64,000 bases of DNA from Riemerella columbina (GTDB lineage: Bacteria; Bacteroidota; Bacteroidia; Flavobacteriales; Weeksellaceae), in assembly GCF_030517065.1 (NCBI RefSeq), contig NZ_CP103950.1, forward strand, positions 806,001 through 870,000. Reading direction: 5' to 3'. Shown piece after piece: positions 33,958 through 43,333 of this stretch (the first letter of the stretch is position 1; each line of letters opens with the position of its first letter). The notes beneath the pieces were generated by a model. It had not been told where the DNA came from. It saw only the letters and a list, made by a program, of their open reading frames with translations, and searched no databases. A program made the position numbers and the translations under genes.

Positions 33958-36852
33958 CTAGAAACCTGCATTTGAAAAATCTGAAAAACATTTATCTGCA
34001 TCTCGGTAAGCCGTTAATGAAAGCCAATACCTATATTGATTTGGTTTCACAAAAACAATGGTATCTTTTTGAGGGTATAATTTTATTATCCTATTTACCG
34101 ATAGATGAGCTGAAATATCATTAGTTGTAAGCCCTTGAATATCTAATTCGGACAAATCGTTGCCAAATTTTGGGTCTATATTTTCATTATCGTACTTAAA
34201 AACAGTTGCTATTAATGAATTTTTTAACTGAACAACATCAGATAATCTAAATTTGCGGTTTTTGTTTTGATAGATGGCATTTAAGGCTCGTGAAAATTCA
34301 GCCCCATAATTTGAGATAATTGATAGTAGATTATGCTGTTTTATTGGTTGTAAGGCTTTTGAATTTTCTCCATTTCTAAGAAACATTTGCATTATATTAT
34401 TAACTTCACTAATGATTTTGTTATCCATTTCGGATAATAAAAGATTTATATTAAAATCAAAAGGAAGATTTAATATATCTTCTTGTTTACAAGCTGTATT
34501 TTTATAAACAAGTAATTTTCCACTTGTACATATATTGTAGAATTTCAAAACATCAATATTGTTTTCAAAATAAGATGTTAATTGTCTTAACCTTTGTTCT
34601 TCAGATGAATAAAAACCAACAATTTCATTTGAAAATTTTATTTGTTTATCATTATATGAAAAAGGTAATTCAATATTTTCTTTAATTAAAAAGTTAGGAT
34701 ATTTGTAAACTTCTTTTTCTTTTAGTCCTTCGAAAGATGATATATACTGTTGTGTTATAAAAGATGATTCTATTTTATCTCCTAAAAAAGCATCATTATG
34801 TAAAGATTTAGCACCTCCAGCTCCTTCCCCATAAATCCCATAATTTTTAAAAAATTCTTCTATTTTTTTTGTGTTAGACAATTTTTCAATTATTTGTTTT
34901 ATTCTTCCTCCTCCTAATAGATTATTTTTCCAAATAAATTTATTACTTATTGCAGTTTGACGATTTACAAAATGTAAGTCATAGTCATCTATTTCAAAAA
35001 TTATTCGCTCTTTAGTAGCTTTTGTTCTTCTGAAGGTTAAATGTAATATGTTTCTTGAAAAATTAGGTTTTCCTTCTTTGATAAAAACAGCAGCAGTCTC
35101 CACTTCTAGAGGAGTTTCTTTCTTTTTCCCATCAACAGAGAAAGAAACTTTCTTGTTGTCCCATAATGATCTATTTCTTGCAAGAGCCGTAAAATCTAAT
35201 ATTTGGACAACATTTGTTTCTGTAAGCAATGTTTCTAGGTAAAATCTTGATCCAGTATTATATAGTATTCCTGAAGACTTTACCAATAGACATTGCAATC
35301 CCCCCTTCTTTAAGAAAGAGTATGAATCACCTAAAAACTTCAAAGCGATTTGATTGTTTGGAATTTCTATCTCTTTTTGAATAAATTTGGTAGTGTTTTT
35401 TTTAAAATCTTTTGTACCTCCCCTAACATAAGGAGGATTGCCAATTACTAAATTGAACTTTTTATCTTCAATGACTCTACATTCAAAAAAATCGGAATGA
35501 ATTAAATTCGTTTTCGTTAAATCATCAAATTTCAATTCATTTAAAATCGTTAAAGGATTTAATTCATTACATAAAGCCAAACTTAAACTGAACGATGCTA
35601 GCCGTACCGCTTGCTCTTCTTTATCAACGCCGTAAATATTTCTCAATATTGACTTTAAAACATTAATATTTGGAGTCTTCATATTGTTTTGGAGTCGCCA
35701 TATCTGCACTAATCTCTTAAAAGCCACTACCAAAAAAATTCCCGAACCGCAAGCAGGATCTAAAATTGTGTATTCCTTTAAATTAAAGTCCTTATATTTT
35801 TTTAATGGAATGCATTCATCAATCAATAATTTTGCTAAATGCAAGGGAGTATAATATAATCCTTTGTCTTGTTTATTCTCTGCTAAAAACTCTTCATATA
35901 AGCGACTAATTAATTCCACAGGAATTTGTTTAAATTCAAAATATCTCCAATTTGGAAAACCTAATTCAAGTTGTTTTGAATCTAAGTCTGTTTTGTCAGT
36001 ATTTAATAAATCTGCTATTAAAGATAAGTCTACTTTTTTTAGTTGATTTTGCTCTTCTTTTTCCCATTTAAAAACATTTCCGTTGAAATTATGATTTAAA
36101 TCCGAAAGAAGTTCAACAAATTTACCTTCTTGCCTTAAAACATCATTAAAGGATGATGCTTTATTATATTTCTGGAAATACTTTTTCGATAAGAGTTTAT
36201 TACCATTATCATCAATTGTTTCCTCTAAATATTTTATTAGGATAGATTGAACTATTATTTTATTAACTATTTCAGTTGAAATAGTAGTAAACTCAGTTGT
36301 TAGTTTTTTTGACACATAACGAATATTGTCAATCAACTTATCATAAGCAGAATTTTGGAATTTAAACTTATTTTTTAGTTCTTCTTCCTCCCAAAAAATT
36401 CCACTTTTTATTTTTATAGCAAATTGTTCGTTATATAACTTATGAACTCTACCTGTTAGTTTAAGTTTTTCTATTAAATACTTTGGCTTATAATCTTCTG
36501 TTATATGTTTTGTACAATCAATAATCTTTATTTCTGTATTGTAAAAGAAGCAGGCTAATGGAACTTCACCACTACTCCAAATATTTGTTTGAATTTTAGC
36601 CAAGTCATCCTCCATTGATTGATCGAAATTACGATCTGTAAAATCAAATAAATATACTTGAGGTTTATAACTTCCATTAAGTTGTTTTCTAAAATAAACT
36701 GCCGAAGCTTCTAATTCATTAGCTTTTTCTAGATGAAATTTAACTTGAGATTTGTTACAGTTGATGTCCTCTACCAAAAACAGACAATCATCACTCATAG
36801 CAAATCCAAGATTTGCTATCAATTGATGAAAATTACAACTGTTTTTAATCAT
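33958..36852 (-). CDS. Adenine-specific DNA methyltransferase, Eco57I/type IIG-like
   Basis: This 964-residue protein has an N6-adenine methyltransferase core: YYTPLHLAKLLIDECI near residue 332, motif I LDPACGSGIFLVVAF near 361, and motif IV VIGNPPYVRGG near 470. The C-terminal 450 residues resemble the target-recognition domain of Eco57I-type enzymes. The N-terminal 300 residues could include a helical or degenerate nuclease region. Together with the downstream nuclease it forms an R-M system that protects the element or host. It is inserted between the TraD-like gene and traE. Confidence 0.88.
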   Translation of the reverse strand: MIKNSCNFHQLIANLGFAMSDDCLFLVEDINCNKSQVKFHLEKANELEASAVYFRKQLNGSYKPQVYLFDFTDRNFDQSMEDDLAKIQTNIWSSGEVPLACFFYNTEIKIIDCTKHITEDYKPKYLIEKLKLTGRVHKLYNEQFAIKIKSGIFWEEEELKNKFKFQNSAYDKLIDNIRYVSKKLTTEFTTISTEIVNKIIVQSILIKYLEETIDDNGNKLLSKKYFQKYNKASSFNDVLRQEGKFVELLSDLNHNFNGNVFKWEKEEQNQLKKVDLSLIADLLNTDKTDLDSKQLELGFPNWRYFEFKQIPVELISRLYEEFLAENKQDKGLYYTPLHLAKLLIDECIPLKKYKDFNLKEYTILDPACGSGIFLVVAFKRLVQIWRLQNNMKTPNINVLKSILRNIYGVDKEEQAVRLASFSLSLALCNELNPLTILNELKFDDLTKTNLIHSDFFECRVIEDKKFNLVIGNPPYVRGGTKDFKKNTTKFIQKEIEIPNNQIALKFLGDSYSFLKKGGLQCLLVKSSGILYNTGSRFYLETLLTETNVVQILDFTALARNRSLWDNKKVSFSVDGKKKETPLEVETAAVFIKEGKPNFSRNILHLTFRRTKATKERIIFEIDDYDLHFVNRQTAISNKFIWKNNLLGGGRIKQIIEKLSNTKKIEEFFKNYGIYGEGAGGAKSLHNDAFLGDKIESSFITQQYISSFEGLKEKEVYKYPNFLIKENIELPFSYNDKQIKFSNEIVGFYSSEEQRLRQLTSYFENNIDVLKFYNICTSGKLLVYKNTACKQEDILNLPFDFNINLLLSEMDNKIISEVNNIMQMFLRNGENSKALQPIKQHNLLSIISNYGAEFSRALNAIYQNKNRKFRLSDVVQLKNSLIATVFKYDNENIDPKFGNDLSELDIQGLTTNDISAHLSVNRIIKLYPQKDTIVFVKPNQYRYWLSLTAYRDADKCFSDFSNAGF

Positions 36853-36884
36853 TTTAAAATATTTACTCAGTTTAAAATATTTGA

Positions 36885-36892
36885 CAAATTTA
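36885..36892 (-). promoter_or_regulatory. Candidate -7 box of the R-M operon
   Basis: On the minus strand this reads TAAATTTG, a match to TAnnTTTG, 33 bp before the methyltransferase start. It suggests that the R-M pair has its own promoter rather than depending on the tra promoter. Confidence 0.4.
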
Positions 36893-36973
36893 CGAAAATA
36901 CTTCTTTCCTACTTATTTTTTTTGATTAATTTATATACTCTACTTTCAAAAAAATCTACTTTTAATATTTCTC

Positions 36974-37594
36974 TCACACAAAATCCTCAATATCAAAGTC
37001 CTCTTTACCTTTTGTAGGAGGACTTTTTAAGTCCCTATCTAATAGTTCAGAAACTCGTTTTTTGGCTTGTGGTAATACTTTTTCAATTTCGTTTAGTAAT
37101 TCGGTATCACTGAGTTTTTTGGCTATTGAGGTAGCCTGTTGTTCTTCCTCTTTATCCAATTCTTTCTTTGTGAACAAAGGCTCTACCTGTGCTAATTCCT
37201 CAAAAGATAGTCCCGTAGCAAAATCATCGTCTTCTTCGGGGGTACGCATCGCTCGGAGGTCCTCTTCCTCGTCTTCATTGAGTTCTTTGCTAAATATCGC
37301 TTCCAGTTCCTCTTCAGGAATTTGTGCAGGAATAGAAGTTTTTTTAGGTTCCGGCTGTACCTTTACAGATTCCTCGTTTGAAGATGATGGCTCTGTAGTT
37401 TCTTTCGCTGGCTCATCAACTTTGGGAGCAACAAATTTACTCTTACCTATCACTGTATAAGACTCTCCCTTTTTAGGTTTTGGGGGACTCCCACTTTTGG
37501 GATTGGAAGTTTTATTTTTGGGTCTTAAAAAATTTCTTTCCCATAATAGAAAGAATATGATGATAAACAACAGGATAATAATAATCTTTTCCAT
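36974..37594 (-). CDS. TraD-like conjugal transfer protein (DUF4122-like)
   Basis: This 206-residue protein has an N-terminal membrane helix (about residues 3-19) and a long acidic, proline- and glutamate-rich cytoplasmic part, with an ordered end around LSDTELLNEIEKVLPQAKKR. Position three genes after the ParA start and this layout fit TraD/DUF4122 proteins of Bacteroidetes elements. The function in transfer is not established. It is separated by 3 bp from the DUF3408 gene. Confidence 0.65.
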   Translation of the reverse strand: MEKIIIILLFIIIFFLLWERNFLRPKNKTSNPKSGSPPKPKKGESYTVIGKSKFVAPKVDEPAKETTEPSSSNEESVKVQPEPKKTSIPAQIPEEELEAIFSKELNEDEEEDLRAMRTPEEDDDFATGLSFEELAQVEPLFTKKELDKEEEQQATSIAKKLSDTELLNEIEKVLPQAKKRVSELLDRDLKSPPTKGKEDFDIEDFV

Positions 37595-37597
37595 AAC

Positions 37598-38047
37598 TTA
37601 AAATATTGGTTTATACTTGTCTTTAAATGCTTTTTTAATTTCTTTTTCATAGCGATTAAAATGTTCTTCTAACAGGTTATCGAGATAATTGTAAATAGAT
37701 ATTTTGTCCTCTCCAATTACCTGTACTATTTGAACAATCCTGCGATGAAACTCGGGGCGGATATACACTGATTTTCCATTTCTTGCTGAAGTTTCTCCAG
37801 ACCTAAAAAACAAACTTTCATAGGTTTCTACATCTGTTTTCTTAAGCCTTGTAGATGTTGATGCCTTTTGTTCAGGCTTGAGCATATTTGCAGGTTCTAT
37901 GTTCTGAGTTTCGTTATCTGAAACAATCTCATCTTTAATTGGCTCTGATGTTTTAGCCGAATCTTTTACAACTGATATCTCCTCTCTTTTTCCTGCCATT
38001 AGCTCCATTAACTCGCTTTCGTTGATAGGATTTCTTTTCTTGCTCAT
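37598..38047 (-). CDS. DUF3408 conjugal transfer protein (TraB position)
   Basis: This is a 149-residue protein. The first 85 residues are polar and variable; the last 60 (VYIRPEFHRRIVQIVQVIGE, then NYLDNLLEEHF) form the DUF3408 domain, probably a ribbon-helix-helix-like DNA binder. It overlaps the ParA gene by 4 bp and may be its partner in positioning or in operon control. Confidence 0.8.
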   Translation of the reverse strand: MSKKRNPINESELMELMAGKREEISVVKDSAKTSEPIKDEIVSDNETQNIEPANMLKPEQKASTSTRLKKTDVETYESLFFRSGETSARNGKSVYIRPEFHRRIVQIVQVIGEDKISIYNYLDNLLEEHFNRYEKEIKKAFKDKYKPIF

Positions 38048-38811
38048 ACTTCTATTATTTTTACAAATTCCTTAATAAAATCATCCAAGTGGCAACCACT
38101 CATGAGTCGTTCGTCCGCAGGCATTAAGGTGGAACGAAATACATACTTCTGATTACCACTTCCATCTTTTCGGAAGCGTTTGCTGTCCGAGATAAAACTC
38201 TGCATCATAGACAAATTCAATTCTGCAATAACATTTTCGTAGATTTTATACAATGGCGATTTTTCTCGTCCATCGACTTGGTTCCAAAACAAATGCACGG
38301 TTTGTATAGCACTCTCCATATTTTTAGCAATGATATTGGAAAGTACTTCTGTAAAACTAAGGGTACTTTCAATCACCACCCTATCGGCAGTGATGGGCGC
38401 AAAAATATGATTGATATGGGACAAAACGGTCAGGATTCCTGCGGTATTAACCGTTCCCGGCATATCAAATAGCACTACATCAATATCATAAGGCGTTTCG
38501 TTGATAAACTCATCTGCCTTTTGAATCGCCTCATTGGATTGGCAAGTGATAATCGGATAGGCTTTTTTGTTAATCGTACTGAATTGCTCGTGAGCTTTCT
38601 GTTTAAAATGTTCATTCTGCATCACGATTTTTAAATCTTGCTCTCTTAAATTGCTGATACTATGCTGTGGGTAATCACAATCGAATACTACTACATTATA
38701 GCCCATTCGATAATGGAGCAAGCTGGCGACTAAAATCGTAAAAGTAGTTTTTCCTACACCGCCCTTTTGAGTGGCAAAGCTGACAAATTTGGGTTCTTTT
38801 TTCATACTCAT
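38044..38811 (-). CDS. traA: ParA-family ATPase (TraA)
   Basis: This 255-residue protein has the deviant Walker A motif KGGVGKTTF near residues 17-25, the FDCDYPQHS switch near 43-51, and VVLFDMPGT near 100-108. It is the ParA/MinD-like ATPase that heads the tra operon of CTnDOT-type elements. It may position the transfer machinery or help element retention. It lies at the edge of the TANN repeat tract, the obvious place for a cis-acting site. Confidence 0.9.
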   Translation of the reverse strand: MSMKKEPKFVSFATQKGGVGKTTFTILVASLLHYRMGYNVVVFDCDYPQHSISNLREQDLKIVMQNEHFKQKAHEQFSTINKKAYPIITCQSNEAIQKADEFINETPYDIDVVLFDMPGTVNTAGILTVLSHINHIFAPITADRVVIESTLSFTEVLSNIIAKNMESAIQTVHLFWNQVDGREKSPLYKIYENVIAELNLSMMQSFISDSKRFRKDGSGNQKYVFRSTLMPADERLMSGCHLDDFIKEFVKIIEV

Positions 38812-38830
38812 TTTTAATGGATATTTAATT

Positions 38831-39106
38831 TATGTTCTTACTTATCTATATACTTATATGCAGACATATCTATCTATACACATACATATTTACTTACTCA
38901 TATACATCTGTATTTAGGTACATTCGTACTTATGTAATTGAATACATAAGTACTTATACATTTACCTACATCTATACATTCATATCTACATAGTTGAATA
39001 CATACCGATTTATAGATATACATACTCACTTATGTACTTATTTACGCATATACTTACCTGCGTAAGTAGGTAGCTATGTAGGTATGCACATACATTTGTA
39101 CGCACA
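38831..39106. repeat. Degenerate tetranucleotide (TANN) tract
   Basis: When the sequence is read in steps of four from 38831, 49 of 69 consecutive units begin with TA (TACT, TACA, TATC, TATG, TAGG and so on) and the frame never slips. The third and fourth bases vary. Units that fail are mostly CANN, TGNN or TTNN, one change away. The tract contains a perfect 11-bp inverted repeat, GTACTTATGTA with TACATAAGTAC, at 38926-38953, and ACTTAC/GTAAGT at 39052-39067. It lies just upstream of traA, in the divergent gap to mobA. A period of four is incompatible with coding repeats. A centromere-like, ParA/DUF3408-binding or relaxosome role is inferred. Confidence 0.85.
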
Positions 39107-39330
39107 AAGGAACATCAAATAGGAATATGGTTGAAATAGGCGGTATTTATTGGCATTCTATGGCGTTTTATGGCACTTAAAAAATCATTGTTAGCCCATT
39201 GTTTATCCGTTGTTTTGCTATGGAAACAGAATAATAGGTAGCCTTTAAAAAAGACAGGGTCTTTTTACCAAAAATAAAGGCTATTCACAACACGAACGAT
39301 AGTGAGTGTTTTCTGTTCACCCGAACAGAG

Positions 39331-39395
39331 CAAGTTGTGTTTTGAGGCACCGAAAACCTATTTCGGCACTCAAAACCAACTTGTCCCTGCAGGAG
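39331..39395. other. Predicted origin of transfer (oriT)
   Basis: A long imperfect inverted repeat spans 39331-39383. Its arms are CAAGTTG, GTTTTGAG and CCGAAA on the left, paired with TTTCGG, CTCAAAAC and CAACTTG on the right, with small bulges and a 5-base loop. TCCCTGC follows at once (39384-39390), and GGAGG/CCTCC forms a small second stem after it. A hairpin next to a short nick-like motif, directly upstream of mobA and mobB, is the usual oriT arrangement. The nick position is not proven. Confidence 0.65.
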
Positions 39396-39444
39396 GCTAA
39401 AATTCCTCCGAAGTCGGATTTTTTAATATTAAAATGGATATAAA

Positions 39445-39873
39445 ATGGAAAAAGATAATAAGCAACTACCACAAGGCGGTCGTCCGGAGAAATTAAATCC
39501 CCGCAGTCATCGCTATGTATTTCGATTGAATGAGGAAGAAAACGCAAAGTTTTTAGCCTTATTTGAGCAATCAGGCTTGAAGGTAAAATCACATTTTATC
39601 ACTTCGGTTTTGTTCAGTAGAGAAATTAAAACGGTAAAAATTGATAAAACTGCCATTGATTTTTATACCAAACTCACCGAATTAAACGCTCAATTTAGGA
39701 AAATAGGCGTCAATTATAACCAGATTGTCAAGATACTTTACCGCCATTTTTCAGAAAAAAAGGCAGGGGCATACCTTTTTAAACTCGAAGAACAGACCAA
39801 AAAGTTAGTGGCTTTAAGTGAAGAAATCAAACAGATTACGCAAAACTTTGAACAAAAACACTTAAAAAGCTGA
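39445..39873 (+). CDS. mobA: MobA, relaxosome accessory protein (MobC-like)
   Basis: This 142-residue protein has a basic ribbon-helix-helix-like start (NPRSHRYVFRLNEEENAKFL) and the relaxosome signature FRKIGVNYNQIVKILY near residues 90-105. It should bind oriT and help the relaxase nick. It is followed 5 bp later by the relaxase gene. Confidence 0.88.
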   Translation: MEKDNKQLPQGGRPEKLNPRSHRYVFRLNEEENAKFLALFEQSGLKVKSHFITSVLFSREIKTVKIDKTAIDFYTKLTELNAQFRKIGVNYNQIVKILYRHFSEKKAGAYLFKLEEQTKKLVALSEEIKQITQNFEQKHLKS

Positions 39874-39878
39874 GTGAT

Positions 39879-41165
39879 ATGGTGGCAAAAATTGGAAGAG
39901 GGAGTAATCTTTTGGGAGTGCTTTTGTACAATTATGAAAAAGTGGAAGATGATAATGGCAATATTCTACACACACATCATATGATACATCCTTTGGATGG
40001 TCAATGGGATACTTCTGTTTTGGCTCGTTCGTTTGAACCATATTTAGTAGCCAATCAAAAAACTGAAAAACCAATCCTACACATTTCTATCAATCCTGAC
40101 CCAAAAGATGAAGTTTCAGATCAAGATTTCAAAGAAATTGCTGCCGAATATATGCAAGAAATGGGATATGGCAATCAGCCTTTTGTGGTATTTAAACATA
40201 CAGATATTGAAAGAACGCATATTCATATTGTTTCTGTTTGCGTAGATGAACAGGGCAAAAAAATCAATGATGCTTTTGAGAAACGAAAATCAATGCGAGT
40301 GTGTCGTGCATTAGAAGAAAAGTTTGGGTTGCAATCCGCCTTAGATAAAAAGGAAGGAGAAGACAAAGTCTTATTTCAACCTGTGGATTATCGCAAGGCA
40401 GACCTCAAAAGTCAGTTGGCTTCTATTGTTCGTTATATCCCTCAGTATTATCAATTTCAAAGTCTGGGAGAATATACCGCCTTGCTCCAGCTGTTGAATA
40501 TTGGCACCGAAAAAGTGGAAGGCGAATTACACGGAGAACATCGGAGAGGATTGGTGTATTTTGCTTTGGATGAAAACGGAGAAAAGGCGAGCAATCCCTT
40601 TAAATCCTCATTATTTGGTAAAAAGGCGGGACTTCCATCATTAGAAAAGCAAATGGAAAAGCACAAGCCTCACTTAAAAAAGCAGGATAAATCATCGCTT
40701 AAACAGCATATTAAAAACGTTTTAAAAACAACCCAAAGCAAGGCAGAATTTAGAAAGGCTTTAATACCGCATAAAATATCGGTGGTTTTTCGTGAGAACG
40801 ACCAAGGCAAATTATATGGAGTAACTTTTATCGACCATAATTCCCGTTGCGTTTGGAATGGTTCACGATTGGGGAAAGACCTTTCCGCTAATTTCTTTCA
40901 TAAACATTTTACCCAACAAGAACAGCAGCAGACCACACCCGAAAACCATTCACAACAATTCAATCCGAATGGCGCAGATACAGAGGTAATTTTAAATGAT
41001 AACGATTATCAAGAAACCACCTATTACGAGTATGAGTACGATTACCCAACGATTAGGGCGTTGTTTAGTCTTTTACCCGAAGAGCAAGGAGTTGATTACG
41101 AAGAAGAAGCCTTTATCAATCGAATGAGGCGTAAGAAAAAGAAAGTTAAACAACGAAAAAAATAA
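39879..41165 (+). CDS. mobB: MobB relaxase
   Basis: This is a 428-residue relaxase of the MOBP type. It starts MVAKIGRGSNLLGVLLYNYE, with the likely nucleophilic tyrosine among the first residues (Tyr18), and has the metal-binding histidine cluster FKHTDIERTHIHIVSV near residues 107-122. It nicks oriT and pilots the strand to the recipient. The C-terminal part is basic and ends in RRKKKKVKQRKK. Intact length fits the family. Confidence 0.9.
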   Translation: MVAKIGRGSNLLGVLLYNYEKVEDDNGNILHTHHMIHPLDGQWDTSVLARSFEPYLVANQKTEKPILHISINPDPKDEVSDQDFKEIAAEYMQEMGYGNQPFVVFKHTDIERTHIHIVSVCVDEQGKKINDAFEKRKSMRVCRALEEKFGLQSALDKKEGEDKVLFQPVDYRKADLKSQLASIVRYIPQYYQFQSLGEYTALLQLLNIGTEKVEGELHGEHRRGLVYFALDENGEKASNPFKSSLFGKKAGLPSLEKQMEKHKPHLKKQDKSSLKQHIKNVLKTTQSKAEFRKALIPHKISVVFRENDQGKLYGVTFIDHNSRCVWNGSRLGKDLSANFFHKHFTQQEQQQTTPENHSQQFNPNGADTEVILNDNDYQETTYYEYEYDYPTIRALFSLLPEEQGVDYEEEAFINRMRRKKKKVKQRKK

Positions 41166-41208
41166 TTTTTCAATCAATCATTTTTTAATCTTTAAAATCT
41201 ATATAAAA

Positions 41209-43206
41209 ATGCAAAACGAAGACGATTTAAGAGGCTTGGCAAAAATAATGCAGATGATGCGTGCCGTAAGTGTTATTGTGGTGCTAATGCACCTCTATTG
41301 GTATTGTTATGGCTTTTTTGAACGGCAAGGCTGGACATTAAGTATTGTCAATAAGGTATTGCAGAACTTTCAAAAACATCCAGGCTTGTTTAATCATCAA
41401 CTGTATACGAAAATATTTTCGGTTATATTATTAGCATTAAGTTGCTTGGGTACCAAAGGCGTAAAAGATGAAAAAATCACTTGGCGACAAATTCATATCG
41501 CTTTGGCGTGTGGTATTTTGCTATTCTTTGGTAATTTTTGGATTTTGAATTTGCCTCTGTCTTTTAGCGTTCGAGCCATACTCTATATATTGACTACTTC
41601 CGCTGGATTTATATCGCTACTTATGGCTGGAGCTTGGATGAGCCGATTATTGAAAAGCAACCTTATGGAAGATGTTTTCAATATCGAGAACGAATCCTTT
41701 ATGCAAGAAACACAACTCATGGAAAATGAGTTTTCGGTAAATCTACCCACAAAATTTTATTACAACCAACAATGGAACGAGGGCTGGATCAATGTCATTA
41801 ACCCTTTTCGTGCAACGATTGTTTTGGGAACACCTGGTTCGGGTAAGTCCTATGCCATTGTAAACAATTATATCAAGCAACAAATCGAAAAAGGCTTTTC
41901 AATGTATATCTACGATTTTAAATTTGATGACCTTTCTACGATTGCCTATAACCATTTATTAAAACATTTAGATAAATACGAAGTTAAGCCCCAATTTTAT
42001 GTCATAAACTTCGATGACCCTCGTAAGAGCCACCGCTGTAATCCCATCAATCCTCAATTTATGACGGATATATCCGATGCGTATGAGAGTGCTTATACGA
42101 TTATGCTCAACCTTAACCGAACTTGGATACAGAAACAGGGGGATTTCTTTGTTGAATCGCCTATCATTTTATTAGCGGCTATCATTTGGTTTTTGAAAAT
42201 CTATGAAAATGGTAAGTATTGCACCTTTCCACACGCCATTGAATTACTTAATAAACCCTATGCAGACATCTTTACGATTTTAACTTCCTACACCGAATTG
42301 GAAAACTATTTATCACCTTTTATGGACGCTTGGCAAGGCGGAGCCCAAGACCAGTTACAAGGACAGATAGCGAGTGCAAAAATCCCTTTATCAAGAATGA
42401 TTTCACCACAATTGTATTGGGTAATGACGGGCGATGATTTTTCATTAGACATTAACAACCCGAAAGAGCCTAAAATTTTGTGCGTAGGGAATAATCCTGA
42501 TAGACAAAATATCTATTCAGCAGCCTTAGGTTTATACAATTCCAGGATTGTAAAACTTATCAACAAAAAGGGGCAGTTAAAATCGTCTGTAATCATTGAT
42601 GAGCTGCCTACGATTTATTTTCGTGGACTAGATAACCTAATTGCCACCGCAAGGAGTAACAAAGTAGCCGTTTGTTTAGGTTTCCAAGACTTCTCGCAGC
42701 TTACTCGCGATTATGGGGATAAAGAAAGTAAGGTAATCCAAAATACAGTAGGTAATATTTTTAGCGGACAAGTCGTCGGCGAAACCGCGAAAACCTTGTC
42801 TGAGCGTTTCGGTAAAGTTCTGCAAAAACGCCAAAGTATGACGATTAACCGTAGTGATAAATCCACCTCGATTAGTACACAAATGGATAGTTTAATCCCG
42901 CCCAGTAAAATATCCAACCTTACGCAAGGGATGTTTGTTGGTTCGGTATCGGATAACTTCGACCAGCGTATTGACCAAAAGATATTCCACGCCCAAATTG
43001 TAGTAGATAATGAAAAGGTAGCCAAAGAAACAAAGGCTTATAAGAAAATACCTGATATTTTATCATTCAGTGATGAAGAAATGAAACAGCAGGTAGAAGC
43101 GAATTACAAGCAAATCAAAGCCGATATTGTAACCCTTGTAGAAAGTGAAATGGAGAGAATTGCTAATGATCCTAATTTACAACATTTGATTGAGAAGGAT
43201 ACATAA
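41209..43206 (+). CDS. mobC: Type IV coupling protein (MobC/TraG-like)
   Basis: This 665-residue inner-membrane ATPase has about four N-terminal membrane helices, Walker A GTPGSGKS near residues 208-215, IYDFKFDDLS, and a Walker B region SSVIIDELPTIYFRGLD near 462-478. Coupling proteins bring the relaxase-DNA complex to the channel. In CTnDOT nomenclature it is the third mob gene. It is the last clear conjugation gene. Confidence 0.9.
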   Translation: MQNEDDLRGLAKIMQMMRAVSVIVVLMHLYWYCYGFFERQGWTLSIVNKVLQNFQKHPGLFNHQLYTKIFSVILLALSCLGTKGVKDEKITWRQIHIALACGILLFFGNFWILNLPLSFSVRAILYILTTSAGFISLLMAGAWMSRLLKSNLMEDVFNIENESFMQETQLMENEFSVNLPTKFYYNQQWNEGWINVINPFRATIVLGTPGSGKSYAIVNNYIKQQIEKGFSMYIYDFKFDDLSTIAYNHLLKHLDKYEVKPQFYVINFDDPRKSHRCNPINPQFMTDISDAYESAYTIMLNLNRTWIQKQGDFFVESPIILLAAIIWFLKIYENGKYCTFPHAIELLNKPYADIFTILTSYTELENYLSPFMDAWQGGAQDQLQGQIASAKIPLSRMISPQLYWVMTGDDFSLDINNPKEPKILCVGNNPDRQNIYSAALGLYNSRIVKLINKKGQLKSSVIIDELPTIYFRGLDNLIATARSNKVAVCLGFQDFSQLTRDYGDKESKVIQNTVGNIFSGQVVGETAKTLSERFGKVLQKRQSMTINRSDKSTSISTQMDSLIPPSKISNLTQGMFVGSVSDNFDQRIDQKIFHAQIVVDNEKVAKETKAYKKIPDILSFSDEEMKQQVEANYKQIKADIVTLVESEMERIANDPNLQHLIEKDT

Positions 43207-43333
43207 AACGATTATCTATAAGACTATGAATACATGGAAATTAAATGTTAAAAAAATTGTTTTCCTGAAAAATAAGATTACATTAGCACTCTAGAGATTT
43301 TTATAAAAAAATCACAACAAACAGGTGCTAATT

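Larger units (their letters stand above)
14017..43206. mobile_element. CTnDOT-like integrative and conjugative element
   Basis: The order is integrase, ssb/DUF932/PRTRC cassette, small regulators and a PIN pair, a complete Bacteroidetes-type tra operon with an R-M insert, oriT and mob genes. Relaxase, coupling protein, VirB4-like ATPase and channel proteins are all intact, so it could be self-transmissible. The right limit is given as the end of the coupling-protein gene; the true end may lie further on, possibly with the toxin locus as cargo, because no direct repeat was found. TraP-like primase and TraL are not seen. Confidence 0.8.

Noticed and set aside
37062-37460. Serine-rich frame on the plus strand opposite the TraD-like gene
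   Set aside because: It is a mirror of an acidic coding region with Glu/Asp codons and has no independent support.
38831-39106. Simple microsatellite or sequencing slippage
   Set aside because: No unit is repeated many times in a row; only the first two bases of each tetranucleotide are kept, so it is not a plain slippage tract.
14017-43333. Direct repeats marking both ends of the conjugative element
   Set aside because: The regions 13.6-14.0 kb and 43.2-43.3 kb were compared by eye and no convincing repeat was found; the element limits are therefore left approximate.
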